DNA from: Cognatilysobacter xinjiangensis
GTDB lineage: Bacteria > Pseudomonadota > Gammaproteobacteria > Xanthomonadales > Xanthomonadaceae
Reading direction: 5' to 3'
DNA: 64,000 bases
NCBI RefSeq assembly: GCF_014651995.1
Contig: NZ_BMXY01000004.1
Location: 62,001-126,000, forward strand
Below are positions 7,688 to 17,170 of this stretch, piece after piece (position 1 is the stretch's first letter; each line of letters starts with the position of its first letter). The position numbers were made by a program, and so were the translations under genes. The notes under the pieces are model-generated. The model saw only the letters and a program-made list of their open reading frames with translations, was not told where the DNA came from and searched no databases.

Positions 7688-9577
7688 ATGAATTCCGTAC
7701 GCCGCGGCCCCGTCGCGAGCTTCTTCGTCGGCCTCTGGGACGTGATGAACTTCACGCGCCGGCTGATCCTCAACATCCTCTTCTTCGGCCTGCTGCTGCT
7801 GGTGCTGATGATGGTGCTGGCCTCGCTGGCGGCCGGCAGCGGCCGCCCGATGCTGCCGCGCACCACGCTGGTCATCGCGCCGGAGGGCAACCTGGTCGAG
7901 CAGTACACCAGCGACCCGGTCAGCCGTGCGTTCGCCAAGAGCATGGGCGGCCGCAGCGGCGAGCTGCAGCTGCGCGACGTGCTGCGCGCGCTGGAAGCCG
8001 CGCGCCGCGACAAGAACATCGAGCGCGTCTACCTGCACGTCGACGACCTGCAGGCCGGCGGCATGGCCTCTCTGCGCGAGGTCGCCGACGCGATCGCGCG
8101 TCTGCGCGCCGACGGCAAGCAGGTGGTCGCGTTCTCCGAGCAGCTCGACCAGAAGCAGTACCTGTTGGCCGCGCAGGCCGACGAGGTCTACCTCGATCCG
8201 ATGGGCGGCGTGGTGCTCGAAGGCCTGTCGCGCTATCGCCAGTACTTCCGCGAGGGCCTGCAGGACAAGCTCGGCGTCGACGTGCACCTGTTCAAGGTCG
8301 GCACGTTCAAGTCCGCCGCCGAGCCCTACGTGCTCGACGCCGCCTCGCCCGCCTCGAAGGAAGCGGACCTGTTCTGGATGAACGACGTGTGGCAGCGCTA
8401 CCTCGGCGACGTCGCCCGGGCGCGCAAGCTCGACGTCGCGCAGCTCACCGCGTCGGTCAACGACCTGCCGGCCGGCGTCGCCGCCGCGCAGGGCGACCTC
8501 GCCCAGCTCGCGCTGCGGCAGAAGCTGGTCGACGGCCTGAAGACCCGCCAGCAGGTCTGGGACCTGCTGCGCGAGCGCGGCGCGGCCGACGACAACGCCG
8601 AGGGTGGCTTCCGCCGCATCGAGCTCGACGACTACCTCGCGCACCTCGACAACCGCCTGCAACAGGTGGTGCCCGAGAAGCACGTCGCGGTGGTGGTGGC
8701 CGAGGGCGAGATCACCGGCGGCGACGCGCCCCCGGGCACGATCGGCGGCGATTCCACCAGCGCGCTGCTGCGCGACGCGCATGACGACGACAACGTCGCC
8801 GCGGTGGTGCTGCGGGTGAACTCGCCGGGCGGCGAAGTATTCGCCTCCGAACAGATCCGTCGCGAGGTCGACCGCCTGAAGGCCGCCGGCAAGCCGGTGG
8901 TGGTGTCGATGGGCGACGTCGCCGCCTCCGGCGGCTACTGGATCAGCATGAATGCCGACCGCATCTATGCCGACCCGTCGACGATCACCGGTTCGATCGG
9001 CATCTTCGGCGTGATCCCCACCATCCCGCGCGCGCTGGAGAAGATCGGCGTGCACACCGACGGCGTCGGCACCACGCCCTACGCCGGCGCGTTCGACCTC
9101 ACCCGCGAGCTCGACCCGCGCGTCGGCCAGGTGATCCAGGGCGTGATCGAGAAGGGCTACCGCGACTTCACCGGCCGCGTGGCCAAGGCGCGCGGCCGCA
9201 GCGTCGAGCAGATCGATGCCATCGCCCAGGGCCGCGTGTGGAGCGGCGCGCAGGCGCGCGAGCGCGGCATCGTCGACGCGATGGGCGGCCTGCAGGTGGC
9301 GCTGGACGACGCGGCGCAGCGCGCCAGGCTCGGCAAGCGCGGCGACTACCGCGTGCGCTACATCGAGAAGACGCCGACGCCGTTCGAGAAGTTCTTCACG
9401 GGCTTCGCGCAGAGCCGCATGGGTGCCGGCCTGCTCGCCGAGTCCGACATGGCGCGCGCGCTGCTGGCGAAGGCCGCGCCGCAGGCCGCACGCGACCTGC
9501 GTTTCCTCGAGGCCTCCGCGGCCGAGCGCCGCGGGGCGCCGGTCATGGCGGTGGCCTACTGCTTCTGCGGGCTCTGA
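7688..9577 (+). CDS. sppA: signal peptide peptidase SppA, long (67-kDa) type
   Basis: SppA is a membrane-anchored Ser/Lys protease that degrades cleaved signal peptides. The 629-residue length is that of the long type, made of two homologous S49 domains. One membrane helix (about residues 26-48) anchors the N-terminus. The catalytic Lys is K208 in GTFKSAAEPY in the first domain, and the nucleophile is S414 in GDVAASGGYW in the second, the split dyad expected from E. coli SppA. Other S49 motifs present are RVNSPGG and TGSIGIFG. An intrinsic terminator lies 20 bp after the stop, so the gene appears to end its transcription unit. Confidence 0.96.
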   Translation: MNSVRRGPVASFFVGLWDVMNFTRRLILNILFFGLLLLVLMMVLASLAAGSGRPMLPRTTLVIAPEGNLVEQYTSDPVSRAFAKSMGGRSGELQLRDVLRALEAARRDKNIERVYLHVDDLQAGGMASLREVADAIARLRADGKQVVAFSEQLDQKQYLLAAQADEVYLDPMGGVVLEGLSRYRQYFREGLQDKLGVDVHLFKVGTFKSAAEPYVLDAASPASKEADLFWMNDVWQRYLGDVARARKLDVAQLTASVNDLPAGVAAAQGDLAQLALRQKLVDGLKTRQQVWDLLRERGAADDNAEGGFRRIELDDYLAHLDNRLQQVVPEKHVAVVVAEGEITGGDAPPGTIGGDSTSALLRDAHDDDNVAAVVLRVNSPGGEVFASEQIRREVDRLKAAGKPVVVSMGDVAASGGYWISMNADRIYADPSTITGSIGIFGVIPTIPRALEKIGVHTDGVGTTPYAGAFDLTRELDPRVGQVIQGVIEKGYRDFTGRVAKARGRSVEQIDAIAQGRVWSGAQARERGIVDAMGGLQVALDDAAQRARLGKRGDYRVRYIEKTPTPFEKFFTGFAQSRMGAGLLAESDMARALLAKAAPQAARDLRFLEASAAERRGAPVMAVAYCFCGL

Positions 9578-9596
9578 GCCCGGCAAGCGAGGAACG

Positions 9597-9618
9597 AGGC
9601 GGCTTCGGCCGCCTTTTT
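9597..9618 (+). terminator. intrinsic terminator after sppA
   Basis: AGGCGGC and GCCGCCT form a perfect 7-bp stem closed by a TTCG tetraloop, followed directly by a run of T residues. It lies 20 bp after the sppA stop codon and before the hybrid kinase promoter region. It is a textbook Rho-independent terminator for the plus strand. Confidence 0.9.
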
Positions 9619-9662
9619 CCTTGGTGTCGCGACGTCACCACGATGCACACGCCGGGCTTGGC

Positions 9663-9668
9663 TATAGT
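9663..9668 (+). promoter_or_regulatory. possible -10 hexamer of the hybrid kinase gene
   Basis: TATAGT lies 28 nt upstream of the ATG at 9696 and just after the sppA terminator. The same GGCTATAGTC string recurs before the esterase gene at 46791-46800. No clear -35 hexamer is visible. The assignment rests on position and similarity only. Confidence 0.35.
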
Positions 9669-9695
9669 CGGTGCCTCGCCCGGCCCGCGGCCTCC

Positions 9696-12600
9696 ATGCC
9701 TTCCGATTCCCCCGACGCAACGCCCGCCGCCGCCCAGGCCCTGCATCGACTCGATTTCCTCGCCCGTGCCGGCGAAGTGCTGGCCTCGTCGCTGGATTAC
9801 GAAAGCACGCTGCAGCACGTCGCCCAGCTGGCGGTGCCGGAGCTGGCCGACCTCTGCGTGGTGGACATCGTCGACGACGGCGTGCTGCGCCGCGTGGCCA
9901 CCGCGCACGTGCTGCCGGCCAAGCGCGCGCTGCTCGAGGAAGTCGCGCTGCGCAACCCGCTGCCCGAATCGCCCGCGCCGGCCGGGCATGCGCTCGCCTC
10001 GCGGCGCACGCAGCTGTTCGAGGACTTCCCGCCAGACCTGGTCGACGCGCTCACCCGCGACGCCGAACATGCGCGGCTGGTGGCGGCGATCGGGCTGCGC
10101 TCCTACATCGCCGCGCCGATGATCGCGCACGGCGACGTGGTCGGCGTGCTGAGCCTTGGCATCACCGAATCGACGCGCCGCTACGATCGCGACGACCAGC
10201 TGCTCGCCGAGGAACTCGCGCGCCGCGCCGCGCTGGCCATCGAGAACGCGCGGCTGTACCGCAGCGCGCAGCACGAGATCGAGCAGCGTCGTCGCGCGGA
10301 GGCGGAGCTGCGACTGTCCGAGCAGCGCTTCCGCGCGATCATGGAGCAGTCGCCGCTGTCGACGCAGCGCCTCGCGCCGGACGGCAGCACCCTCGGCGTC
10401 AACCGCGCGTTCGAAGCGCTGTGGGGGCTGGGGCTGGCTGAGCTTGACGGCTACAACGTGTTGCAGGATCCGCAGCTGGCCGAGACGGGCCTGGCGCCGC
10501 TGATGCGCCGCGCCTTCGACGGCACGCCCACGTACCTGCCCGCGATCGCCTACGACCGCCGCATCAGCGTGCCCGGCGCGGGCGACGCCGACGATCCGGA
10601 TCCGGTGCGCTGGGTCAGCGCGTTCGCGTATCCGGTGCGCGACGACGAGGGCGCGATCCGCGAGGTGGTGCTGGTGCACGACGACGTCACCGAGGCGCGT
10701 CGTGCCGAGCGCCGCCTGCGCGAGAGCGAGGACCGCCTGAGTCGCGCGCTCGCCGTCGGCGGCATGGTGGTCTGGGACTGGGACCTCGCCACCGGCCACG
10801 TCGAGTGTTCGGTCAGTGCCTGCGAGGTCTTCGGCACCGACATCGGCCCGCGCGAGGTGTTCCTGCAGGCGTTGCATCCCGACGACGTGGCACTGATGCA
10901 CGAGGCCACCGCGCGCGCGCTCGAAGGCGATGGCATGTTCGGGCCGATCGAGTACCGCCTGCGCCCACCGGGCGGCGGCGAGCGCTGGGTGCAGACCAGC
11001 GGCACCGTCGAATACGGCGCCGACGGCAAGCCCGTGCGAATGCTCGGCGTCACGGTCGACACCACCGCACGCCGCCTCGCCGAGGAGGTCACGCGCGTGT
11101 TCGCCGATGCCGGCGAGATCCTCGGCGCCTCGCTCGATTACGCCACCACGCTCGAAGGCCTGGCGCGCGTGGTGGTGCCGCGCCTGGCCGACTGGTTCGC
11201 GGTCGACCTGATCGACGATCGCGGCGAGCTGCAGCGCGTGGCGGTGTACCACCCCGATCCCGCGCACCAGGCCATGGGCCGCGAACTCTTCGAGCGCTAC
11301 CCGCCGCGGCGCGGCGACGGCGGCGAATGGCGCGCGATCGAGACGCGCGAGCCGGTATGGGTGCCCGACATCACGCCGGCGATGCTGCGCGGCAGCGCCC
11401 GGAACGCCGACCATGCCAGCCTGCTGCTGCGCCTGGACCTGCGCTCCTGCATCCTCGTGCCGCTCCTCGCGCGCGGCACGGTGATCGGCGTGCTCACGCT
11501 GGTGCATTCCGACAGCGGGCGGCACTACGCCGAAGGCGACGTCGCGATCGCGCTCGACCTTGCGCGCCGCGCGGCCGCGGCGATCGACAACGCCACGCTC
11601 TACCACCAGCTGCAGCACGAGCACCGCCGCAAGGACGAGTTCCTCGCCACGCTCGCGCATGAGCTGCGCAATCCGCTCGCGCCGATCCGCACCGGCCTCG
11701 CGCTGCTGGAATCCACCGACGACGCGGCGCTCGCCGCGCGCACGCGCGCCGTGATGTCGCGCCAGCTCGGCCACATGGTGCGGCTGATCGACGACCTGCT
11801 CGACCTGGCGCGCGTGACCCGCGGCACCATCGAACTCAAGCGCCATCCGGTCGACGTCGGCACGCTGGTGGCCGGCGCGGTGGAGGCGAGCCGCCCGCTG
11901 CTCGACGCCGCCGGCCTCGACTTCGCGATCGACGTGCCCGAGCCCGGCCGCCTGCTCGATGTCGACGACACGCGGCTGTCGCAGGTGCTCACCAACCTGC
12001 TCAACAACGCGGCCAAGTTCACGCCCACGGGCGGGCACGTCGCGCTGCGCGTGCGCACCGCGGGCGACCGCCTGCGGCTGGAGGTCAGCGACGACGGCCT
12101 CGGCCTCGCGCCTGCGCAGGTCGAGCGCATCTTCGAGATGTTCGTGCGCGGACGCGGCTCGGATGCGCATGGCGGATTGGGCATCGGCCTGACCCTGGCG
12201 CGGCGTCTGGTCGAACTGCACGGCGGGCGCCTCTGGGCCGAGAGCGACGGCCCGGGCCGCGGCAGCCGCTTCGTTGCCGAGTTGCCGGTGGTGATCGAGC
12301 CGAGCGCGAGCGCGCCCGCATCCGACGACGGGGGCGCGGCGCGCGCGCAGGGCAGGCGGGTGCTGGCGGTCGACGACAATGCCGACGCGCTGCTGATGCT
12401 GGAGGCGCTGCTGGGGCTGGAGGGCTACGAGGTGCGCGGCGCCGGCGACGGCGAATCCGCGCTCGCGCTCATCGACGAGTTCGTGCCCGACATCGCGCTG
12501 CTCGACATCGGACTGCCCGGCATGAGCGGCTACGAGCTCGCCGCGCGGCTGCGCGCCGACCCGCGCACCGCGCGCGCGCGGCTGATCGCGCTCACCGGCT

Positions 12601-12704
12601 GGGGCCGCGATGAGGATCGTGCCCGCGCGCATGCGGTGGGCTTCGACGCCCACCTCACCAAGCCGGTCGATCCGCCCGTGCTGCTGCGCCTCATCGCCGG
12701 CTGA
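9696..12704 (+). CDS. soluble hybrid sensor histidine kinase (GAF-PAS-PAS-GAF-HisKA-HATPase-REC)
   Basis: The 1002-residue protein has no membrane segment, so it senses a cytoplasmic signal. Domains in order: GAF (about 15-185), two PAS domains (about 200-340 and 345-465, each followed by a PAC-like segment), a second GAF (about 470-635), HisKA with phospho-acceptor H655 in AHELRNPLAP, HATPase_c with N-box NLLNNAAKFT and a GLGIGLTLAR G-box, and a C-terminal receiver with D937 in LLDIGLPG. The two GAF domains share a nearly repeated opening (AGE(V/I)L..SLDY..TL), suggesting internal duplication. The ATG at 9696 lies just after the -10-like TATAGT and is where GAF similarity begins. A single-domain response regulator follows 123 bp later and is the likely partner. 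The signal is unknown. Confidence 0.93.
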   Translation: MPSDSPDATPAAAQALHRLDFLARAGEVLASSLDYESTLQHVAQLAVPELADLCVVDIVDDGVLRRVATAHVLPAKRALLEEVALRNPLPESPAPAGHALASRRTQLFEDFPPDLVDALTRDAEHARLVAAIGLRSYIAAPMIAHGDVVGVLSLGITESTRRYDRDDQLLAEELARRAALAIENARLYRSAQHEIEQRRRAEAELRLSEQRFRAIMEQSPLSTQRLAPDGSTLGVNRAFEALWGLGLAELDGYNVLQDPQLAETGLAPLMRRAFDGTPTYLPAIAYDRRISVPGAGDADDPDPVRWVSAFAYPVRDDEGAIREVVLVHDDVTEARRAERRLRESEDRLSRALAVGGMVVWDWDLATGHVECSVSACEVFGTDIGPREVFLQALHPDDVALMHEATARALEGDGMFGPIEYRLRPPGGGERWVQTSGTVEYGADGKPVRMLGVTVDTTARRLAEEVTRVFADAGEILGASLDYATTLEGLARVVVPRLADWFAVDLIDDRGELQRVAVYHPDPAHQAMGRELFERYPPRRGDGGEWRAIETREPVWVPDITPAMLRGSARNADHASLLLRLDLRSCILVPLLARGTVIGVLTLVHSDSGRHYAEGDVAIALDLARRAAAAIDNATLYHQLQHEHRRKDEFLATLAHELRNPLAPIRTGLALLESTDDAALAARTRAVMSRQLGHMVRLIDDLLDLARVTRGTIELKRHPVDVGTLVAGAVEASRPLLDAAGLDFAIDVPEPGRLLDVDDTRLSQVLTNLLNNAAKFTPTGGHVALRVRTAGDRLRLEVSDDGLGLAPAQVERIFEMFVRGRGSDAHGGLGIGLTLARRLVELHGGRLWAESDGPGRGSRFVAELPVVIEPSASAPASDDGGAARAQGRRVLAVDDNADALLMLEALLGLEGYEVRGAGDGESALALIDEFVPDIALLDIGLPGMSGYELAARLRADPRTARARLIALTGWGRDEDRARAHAVGFDAHLTKPVDPPVLLRLIAG

Positions 12705-12827
12705 GCGGCCGAGGCTGTTCGCGCGCTGAACGCGCCGTCGCGGCGCGGCCGTGTTTCACGCGCGCTATGGCCGCTGCACGGGAAAGTCGCCGCATAGAGG
12801 TCACGCGCGGCCCGCGCCGCCATTCCG

Positions 12828-13238
12828 ATGAATACCGACACGCCCGGCAAGGCGATCCTCATCGTCGAGGACAATGCCGACATCCGCGATACCTTCCGCA
12901 CGCTGTTCGAGCTCGAGGGCTTCGACGTGCGCCTCGCCGCCAACGGCGAGGACGCACTGCATCGCCTCGACGACGAGCCCGCGGCGCCCTGCCTGATCCT
13001 GCTCGACCTCGCCATGCCGGTGATGGACGGCTGGCAGTTCCTCGACGTGCTGCGCTCGCGCGAGGACGGTGGCCACATCCCGGTGACGGTGCTGAGCGCG
13101 AACGTCGACGCCACCGTCTCCCGCGACCTCAAGGCGCGCTACGGCTGCCGCGTGCTGCGCAAGCCGGCGTCGATCGACGCGTTGCTGGGCATCGCGCGCA
13201 GCTGCCGCGACCCCGACGCGGCCGACGCGACGGGCTGA
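12828..13238 (+). CDS. single-domain response regulator (receiver only)
   Basis: The 136-residue protein is a CheY-like receiver with no output domain. Acidic pocket residues are in ILIVEDNADI, the phosphorylation site is D60 in LLDLAMPVMDGW, a Ser/Thr switch sits near VTVLSANVDA, and the conserved Lys is in VLRKPAS. It lies downstream of the hybrid kinase in the same orientation, so a phosphorelay or a kinase-to-diffusible-receiver pathway is likely. The stop is 3 bp from the stop of the convergent lipoprotein gene. Confidence 0.92.
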   Translation: MNTDTPGKAILIVEDNADIRDTFRTLFELEGFDVRLAANGEDALHRLDDEPAAPCLILLDLAMPVMDGWQFLDVLRSREDGGHIPVTVLSANVDATVSRDLKARYGCRVLRKPASIDALLGIARSCRDPDAADATG

Positions 13239-13241
13239 GGC

Positions 13242-13469
13242 TCAGGAGCCGGCTTCGGCCTGCTCGATCGCCGCGTCCTGCGCCTTCGCGGCGGCATCCA
13301 CCGCGTCCTGCGCGCCGCGCGCCTTCCGCAGCGGGGCATCTATCGCGCGCTTCAGGTCGTCGTGCCGCGCGCTCGCCTGCGGCTCCACCGGCGTGTCGCG
13401 CTCGGGCACCTCGGGTTTCGAACAGGCGGCGAGAAGGGCGAGTAGCGCGACGGCGGGTACGCGGGGCAT
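13242..13469 (-). CDS. small lipoprotein
   Basis: The 75-residue product has a signal sequence [16 protein letters not shown] with a lipobox (LLAAC), so lipidation at C16 and membrane anchoring are expected. The rest is a charged, Ala-rich helix ([38 protein letters not shown] region) that could form a coiled coil. I do not recognise a family. It is convergent with the response regulator gene and stands alone on its strand. Confidence 0.7.
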   Translation of the reverse strand: MPRVPAVALLALLAACSKPEVPERDTPVEPQASARHDDLKRAIDAPLRKARGAQDAVDAAAKAQDAAIEQAEAGS

Positions 13470-13535
13470 GGCGGTCTCCGGCGGACGGGGGCGGTACGTG
13501 CCCGGCTATCCTACGCGCCACCCGCCGGAGGCCGC

Positions 13536-14315
13536 ATGGACGACACACGCTGGAGACTCGATGGCCGCCTCGCGCTGGTGACCGGCGGCAGCGCCGGCAT
13601 CGGCCGCGCGATCGCGAGCGAACTGCTGGGCTTCGGCGCCGACGTCATGCTCGCCGCGCGCGACGGCGATGCGCTCGACGCCGCGCGCGCCGACCTCGCC
13701 GACGAATACCCCGACCGCCTGGTCATGGCGTTCACCGCGGACGTGGGCATCGACGAGCAGCGCCGCGAGCTGCTGGACTGGGTCGAGGACCAGGGCGAGG
13801 GCGAGCTCGACATCCTCATCAACAACGCCGGCGGCAACCTCAGCAAGCCCTCGACCGACTACGCCGACGACGAGTGGCGGCAGATCTTCGAGGTCAACCT
13901 GTTCTCCGCGTTCGAGCTGTCGCGCTACGCGCATCCGCTGCTGACGCGGCATCCGCAGTCCTGCATCGTCAACGTGGGCAGCGTGTCCGGGCTGACCCAC
14001 GTGCGCACCGGTGCACCCTACGGCATGGCCAAGGCGGCGCTGCACCAGATGACGAAGAACCTGGCCTGCGAATGGGCCGACGACGGCGTGCGCGTGAACG
14101 CGGTCGCGCCCTGGTACATCCGCACGCGGCGCACGGCGGGAAAGCTGGCCGACGCCGAGTACCTCGACGACGTGCTGCTGCGCACCCCGCTCGGGCGCGT
14201 GGGCGAGCCGGAGGAAGTCGCGGCGGCGGTCGCCTTCCTGTGCCTGCCGGCGGCGGGCTACATCACCGGCGAATGCATCGCCGTGGACGGCGGTTTCCTG
14301 CGCTACGGGTTCTGA
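13536..14315 (+). CDS. SDR family oxidoreductase, tropinone-reductase-like
   Basis: The 259-residue protein is a classical NAD(P)-dependent short-chain dehydrogenase. It has the nucleotide-binding [12 protein letters not shown] motif (about residues 15-26), the NNAG motif, the catalytic Ser in NVGSVSG, and Tyr/Lys in PYGMAK. The opening W.LDGR.ALVTGG and the C-terminal [12 protein letters not shown] resemble bacterial tropinone-reductase-like SDRs. The substrate is not predictable. A GGAGG Shine-Dalgarno lies before the ATG, and TATCCT at 13505-13510 may be the -10 box. A strong bidirectional terminator follows the stop. Confidence 0.9.
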   Translation: MDDTRWRLDGRLALVTGGSAGIGRAIASELLGFGADVMLAARDGDALDAARADLADEYPDRLVMAFTADVGIDEQRRELLDWVEDQGEGELDILINNAGGNLSKPSTDYADDEWRQIFEVNLFSAFELSRYAHPLLTRHPQSCIVNVGSVSGLTHVRTGAPYGMAKAALHQMTKNLACEWADDGVRVNAVAPWYIRTRRTAGKLADAEYLDDVLLRTPLGRVGEPEEVAAAVAFLCLPAAGYITGECIAVDGGFLRYGF

Positions 14316-14345
14316 GCCAGGATCGCGTCCCGAAGCCCAAAACGT

Positions 14346-14371
14346 GAAAAGCGCCCCGCGGGGCGCTTTTC
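14346..14371. terminator. bidirectional intrinsic terminator
   Basis: A perfect inverted repeat, GAAAAGCGCCCC paired with GGGGCGCTTTTC and separated by only GC, lies between the convergent SDR and KGG-protein genes. The GC-rich stem is flanked by AAAA on the left and TTTT on the right, so it can terminate transcription from both strands. It begins about 30 bp after the SDR stop and ends about 20 bp before the KGG gene stop. Confidence 0.9.
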
Positions 14372-14392
14372 GTTCAATCGGGCGGTGTGCCC

Positions 14393-14680
14393 TCAGCCCA
14401 TGTCGCGGCCACCGGCGTTCATGCCGCCGGACAGGTCGCGCGACGAGCCGCCGGCGTTCATCCCGCCACGGTTCTCGTTGCCCGCGGCCGCGTTGTTCTG
14501 GTTGCGGCGGTTGCCGCCACCCGAGGCCTCGCCGCCCTTGCGGCCGATCGCGGCCATGTGCTCGCGGTCCTGGCTGACCGCGGCGCCGCCCTTGCGGGCG
14601 ATCTCGCGTTGCTCGCGCGGATCCATCGCCGCGAAGCCGCGGTTGCTGCGTCCGCCGTTGTTGCCGTCGTTGTTCGCCAT
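14393..14680 (-). CDS. KGG/GsiB-type stress protein
   Basis: The 95-residue, very hydrophilic protein is rich in Gly, Asn and Arg. It contains two KGG motifs (EIARKGGAAVSQDREHMAAIGRKGG region), as in the con-10/GsiB general stress family. It also has Asn/Gly-rich tails with a repeated GGMNAGG(S/R) segment near the C-terminus. Such proteins are probably disordered and accumulate under stress or starvation. I chose the ATG at 14680 because AAGGAG lies 7 nt before it; a TTG at 14686 is too close to that site. It ends at the bidirectional terminator. Confidence 0.85.
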   Translation of the reverse strand: MANNDGNNGGRSNRGFAAMDPREQREIARKGGAAVSQDREHMAAIGRKGGEASGGGNRRNQNNAAAGNENRGGMNAGGSSRDLSGGMNAGGRDMG

Positions 14681-14937
14681 GTCCAAGCTCCTTGTCTGCG
14701 ACGCGCGGTCGCCAATGGGGGAAAAGAGGTCGGGTTCCGCTTTCGGTCCGGGCGATGACGGTCCATCGCTCCGATCCGTGTTCGATCCTAGGCAGCCGGC
14801 TGTTAGCCGCCGGCTTGGATGTGGTGAAAGCCCGGCTAACGCGATTCAGCTGTTTCAGCGTGATCGTGTCGGCATCTACACGCGCGACGATGCGGTCGCG
14901 ACTGTCGCGATCACGCGCGGGGTGGTACACCGTCGCC

Positions 14938-17052
14938 ATGCCGAAACTGCCCCATGACGAGGACGGCGCCGCGCCGCCCCCGCCGTCCACGCCCGCGTCG
15001 ATCCCGTCCACCCCTGGCACGCCACCATCGCCCCTGCTGCAGCGCCGCGCCGTGCGCATCGCCCTGGCGGTGCTGGGCGTCTTGTTGCTCCTGTTCGCCT
15101 GGTTCGCATGGCGGCTTCCGCTGGACCGCGCGCTCGAGCCGCTGCCCGATCCCATGCTCGTGCTCGTCGACCGCAACGGCGAGGCGTTCGCGCGGCGCGG
15201 CGCGGTGAAGGAGGCGCCGGTCGACGTGACGACGCTGCCCGCGCACGTCACCGGCGCGATCGTCGCGATCGAGGACCGGCGTTTCTACAAGCACCTCGGC
15301 GTCGACCCGCGCGGCGTGGCGCGCGCACTGATGCGCAACTGGCGCGCCGGCGGCGTGCGCCAGGGCGGCTCGACCATCACCCAGCAGCTCGCCAAGACCG
15401 CGTTCCTCGAGCCCGACCGCACGATCCGCCGCAAGGTGCGCGAGGCGCTGATCGCGCTCTACCTGGAGACGCGGCTGGACAAGGACGAGATCCTGTCGCG
15501 CTACCTCAGCTCCATCTATTACGGCGACGGCGTCTACGGTCTGCGCGCCGCGGCCAGGCACTACTTCGGCAAGGAGCCGGAGAAGCTCTCGATCGGCGAG
15601 GCGGCGATGCTCGCCGGGCTGGTCAAGGCGCCGAGCAAGCTGGCGCCCACGAACGACCGAAAGGCCGCGCTGGCGCGCATGCGCGTGGTGATCAAGGCGA
15701 TGGTCGACGCCGGCGTGATCACCGCGGCCGAGGCGAAGAAGGTGCGCGATCCCAAGGTGCTCAAGCCCGGCGACCGCCTCACCGGCGGTACCTGGTTCGC
15801 CGACTGGGTCGCCCCGCAGGCGCGCGAGGCCTTCGACGCCGACTACGGCGAGGTGCGTGTCACCACCACGCTGGACGCGCGCATGCAGAAGCTCGCGCAG
15901 CGCGTGGTCAAGCGCTGGCTGGCGACGGAAGGGCGCCGGCTCAACGCCACGCAGGCCGCGCTGGTGGCCATGCGCCCGAACGGCGAGGTGCTGGCGCTGG
16001 TTGGCGGCCGCAACTACGCGCAGAGCCAGTTCGACCGCGTCACCCAGGCCCATCGCCAGCCGGGCTCGGCCTTCAAGCTCTTCACGTACATGGCCGCGCT
16101 ACGTGCCGGCGCCACGCCGGACACGCTGGTCGACGACTCGCCGATCGAGGAGGGCGACTGGAAGCCGTCCAACTACGACGGGCGCTACCAGGGCCGCATC
16201 CCGCTGCGCGACGCGTTCGCGCGTTCCAGCAACGTCGCCGCGGTGCGGCTGGTGCAGCAGGTCGGGCCGGATGCGGTGGTGCGCGCCGCGCAGGACCTCG
16301 GCATCCGCAGCGAGCTCGGCCGCGATCCGTCGATCGCGCTGGGCACCTACGAGGTCACGCTGATGGAGCTGACCGCGGCGTACGCCGCGTTCGCGCAGGG
16401 CACCACGCCGGTCACCCCGCACGGCCTGCCCGGTGCGAAGGTCGCGCCCGCCACGCCGCTGGACCCGGGCCTGCGCGCGATGATGCTGGACATGCTGTGG
16501 CAGGTGGTCGAGCGAGGCACCGGCCGCGCCGCGCGCCTGGGCGGCGAGCCCACGTTCGGCAAGACCGGCACCACGCAGGAGCATCGCGACGCGCTGTTCG
16601 TCGGCATGACCGGTGACCTGGTGATCGGCGTGTGGGTCGGCAACGACGACGGCACGCCGATGCGCGGCGTCACCGGCGGCTCGCTGCCGGCGCGCATGTG
16701 GCGCGACTTCGCCTCCAGCGCCGTGCGCATCGCCCCGCCGGGCGGCGCCGTGCTGCGCGTGGAGCGCGCGCCCGCGCCGGCGCCGATGGTGCTGCCCGAC
16801 GATTCGCTCTACGGTGGCGAGGGCGAACTGCCCGAGGTGGTCGACGAGCTGCCCGAGGATGCCGTGCCCGTGGAGGAGCCCCCGCTGTCGGAGGAGCCCA
16901 TCGACGTGCAGCCCGTGCCGGTGCAGCCGGTGCCCGCGCCGCCGGTCGCCGCGCCTCCCGTTGCCGCACCGCCGGCCGCGCCGCCGGTGCCGATACCGGC
17001 CGAGCCGGTGCCCGTGGAGGTGCCGGAGCCGGTCGAGGTGATCGAGGGCTAG
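14938..17052 (+). CDS. class A penicillin-binding protein (transglycosylase/transpeptidase)
   Basis: The 704-residue bifunctional cell-wall synthase polymerises lipid II glycan and cross-links stem peptides in the periplasm. After a short Pro-rich cytoplasmic tail comes one membrane helix (about 40-60), then the GT51 domain with catalytic E112 in AIEDRRFYKHLGVDPRG and the GGSTITQQLAK motif. The transpeptidase domain has the SxxK nucleophile S377 (PGSAFK), the SSN motif, and KTGTT at K542. The C-terminus (about 620-704) is a Pro/Val/Glu-rich low-complexity tail, probably disordered. The ATG at 14938 sits 7 nt after a possible extended -10 (TACACC, 14926-14931). Paralogue naming (1A versus other class A types) is uncertain. 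Confidence 0.93.
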   Translation: MPKLPHDEDGAAPPPPSTPASIPSTPGTPPSPLLQRRAVRIALAVLGVLLLLFAWFAWRLPLDRALEPLPDPMLVLVDRNGEAFARRGAVKEAPVDVTTLPAHVTGAIVAIEDRRFYKHLGVDPRGVARALMRNWRAGGVRQGGSTITQQLAKTAFLEPDRTIRRKVREALIALYLETRLDKDEILSRYLSSIYYGDGVYGLRAAARHYFGKEPEKLSIGEAAMLAGLVKAPSKLAPTNDRKAALARMRVVIKAMVDAGVITAAEAKKVRDPKVLKPGDRLTGGTWFADWVAPQAREAFDADYGEVRVTTTLDARMQKLAQRVVKRWLATEGRRLNATQAALVAMRPNGEVLALVGGRNYAQSQFDRVTQAHRQPGSAFKLFTYMAALRAGATPDTLVDDSPIEEGDWKPSNYDGRYQGRIPLRDAFARSSNVAAVRLVQQVGPDAVVRAAQDLGIRSELGRDPSIALGTYEVTLMELTAAYAAFAQGTTPVTPHGLPGAKVAPATPLDPGLRAMMLDMLWQVVERGTGRAARLGGEPTFGKTGTTQEHRDALFVGMTGDLVIGVWVGNDDGTPMRGVTGGSLPARMWRDFASSAVRIAPPGGAVLRVERAPAPAPMVLPDDSLYGGEGELPEVVDELPEDAVPVEEPPLSEEPIDVQPVPVQPVPAPPVAAPPVAAPPAAPPVPIPAEPVPVEVPEPVEVIEG

Positions 17053-17170
17053 CGACGCGCGGCGACTTCGCCCGTCGGTTTGTCGGGCGAGGTCCTCGCA
17101 TCGTTCGACACGCGCTGGCCCGTGTTCGATCGCGACATGACTCGCCGGCCTGCAGGTGGGCGCCTCGCGT

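Noticed and set aside
5519-9586. A very long open frame (over 1300 codons) on the minus strand opposite the MATE and sppA genes, and similar frames elsewhere (for example 9543-12653, 27848-30157, 40682-42826, 55901-58570)
   Set aside because: They are antisense to clearly identified genes, have Arg/His/Gln/Ala-rich composition without motifs, and are expected from high GC at third codon positions.
14684-14686. TTG at 14684-14686 as start of the KGG protein
   Set aside because: The AAGGAG site lies almost against this codon but at 7 nt from the ATG at 14680.
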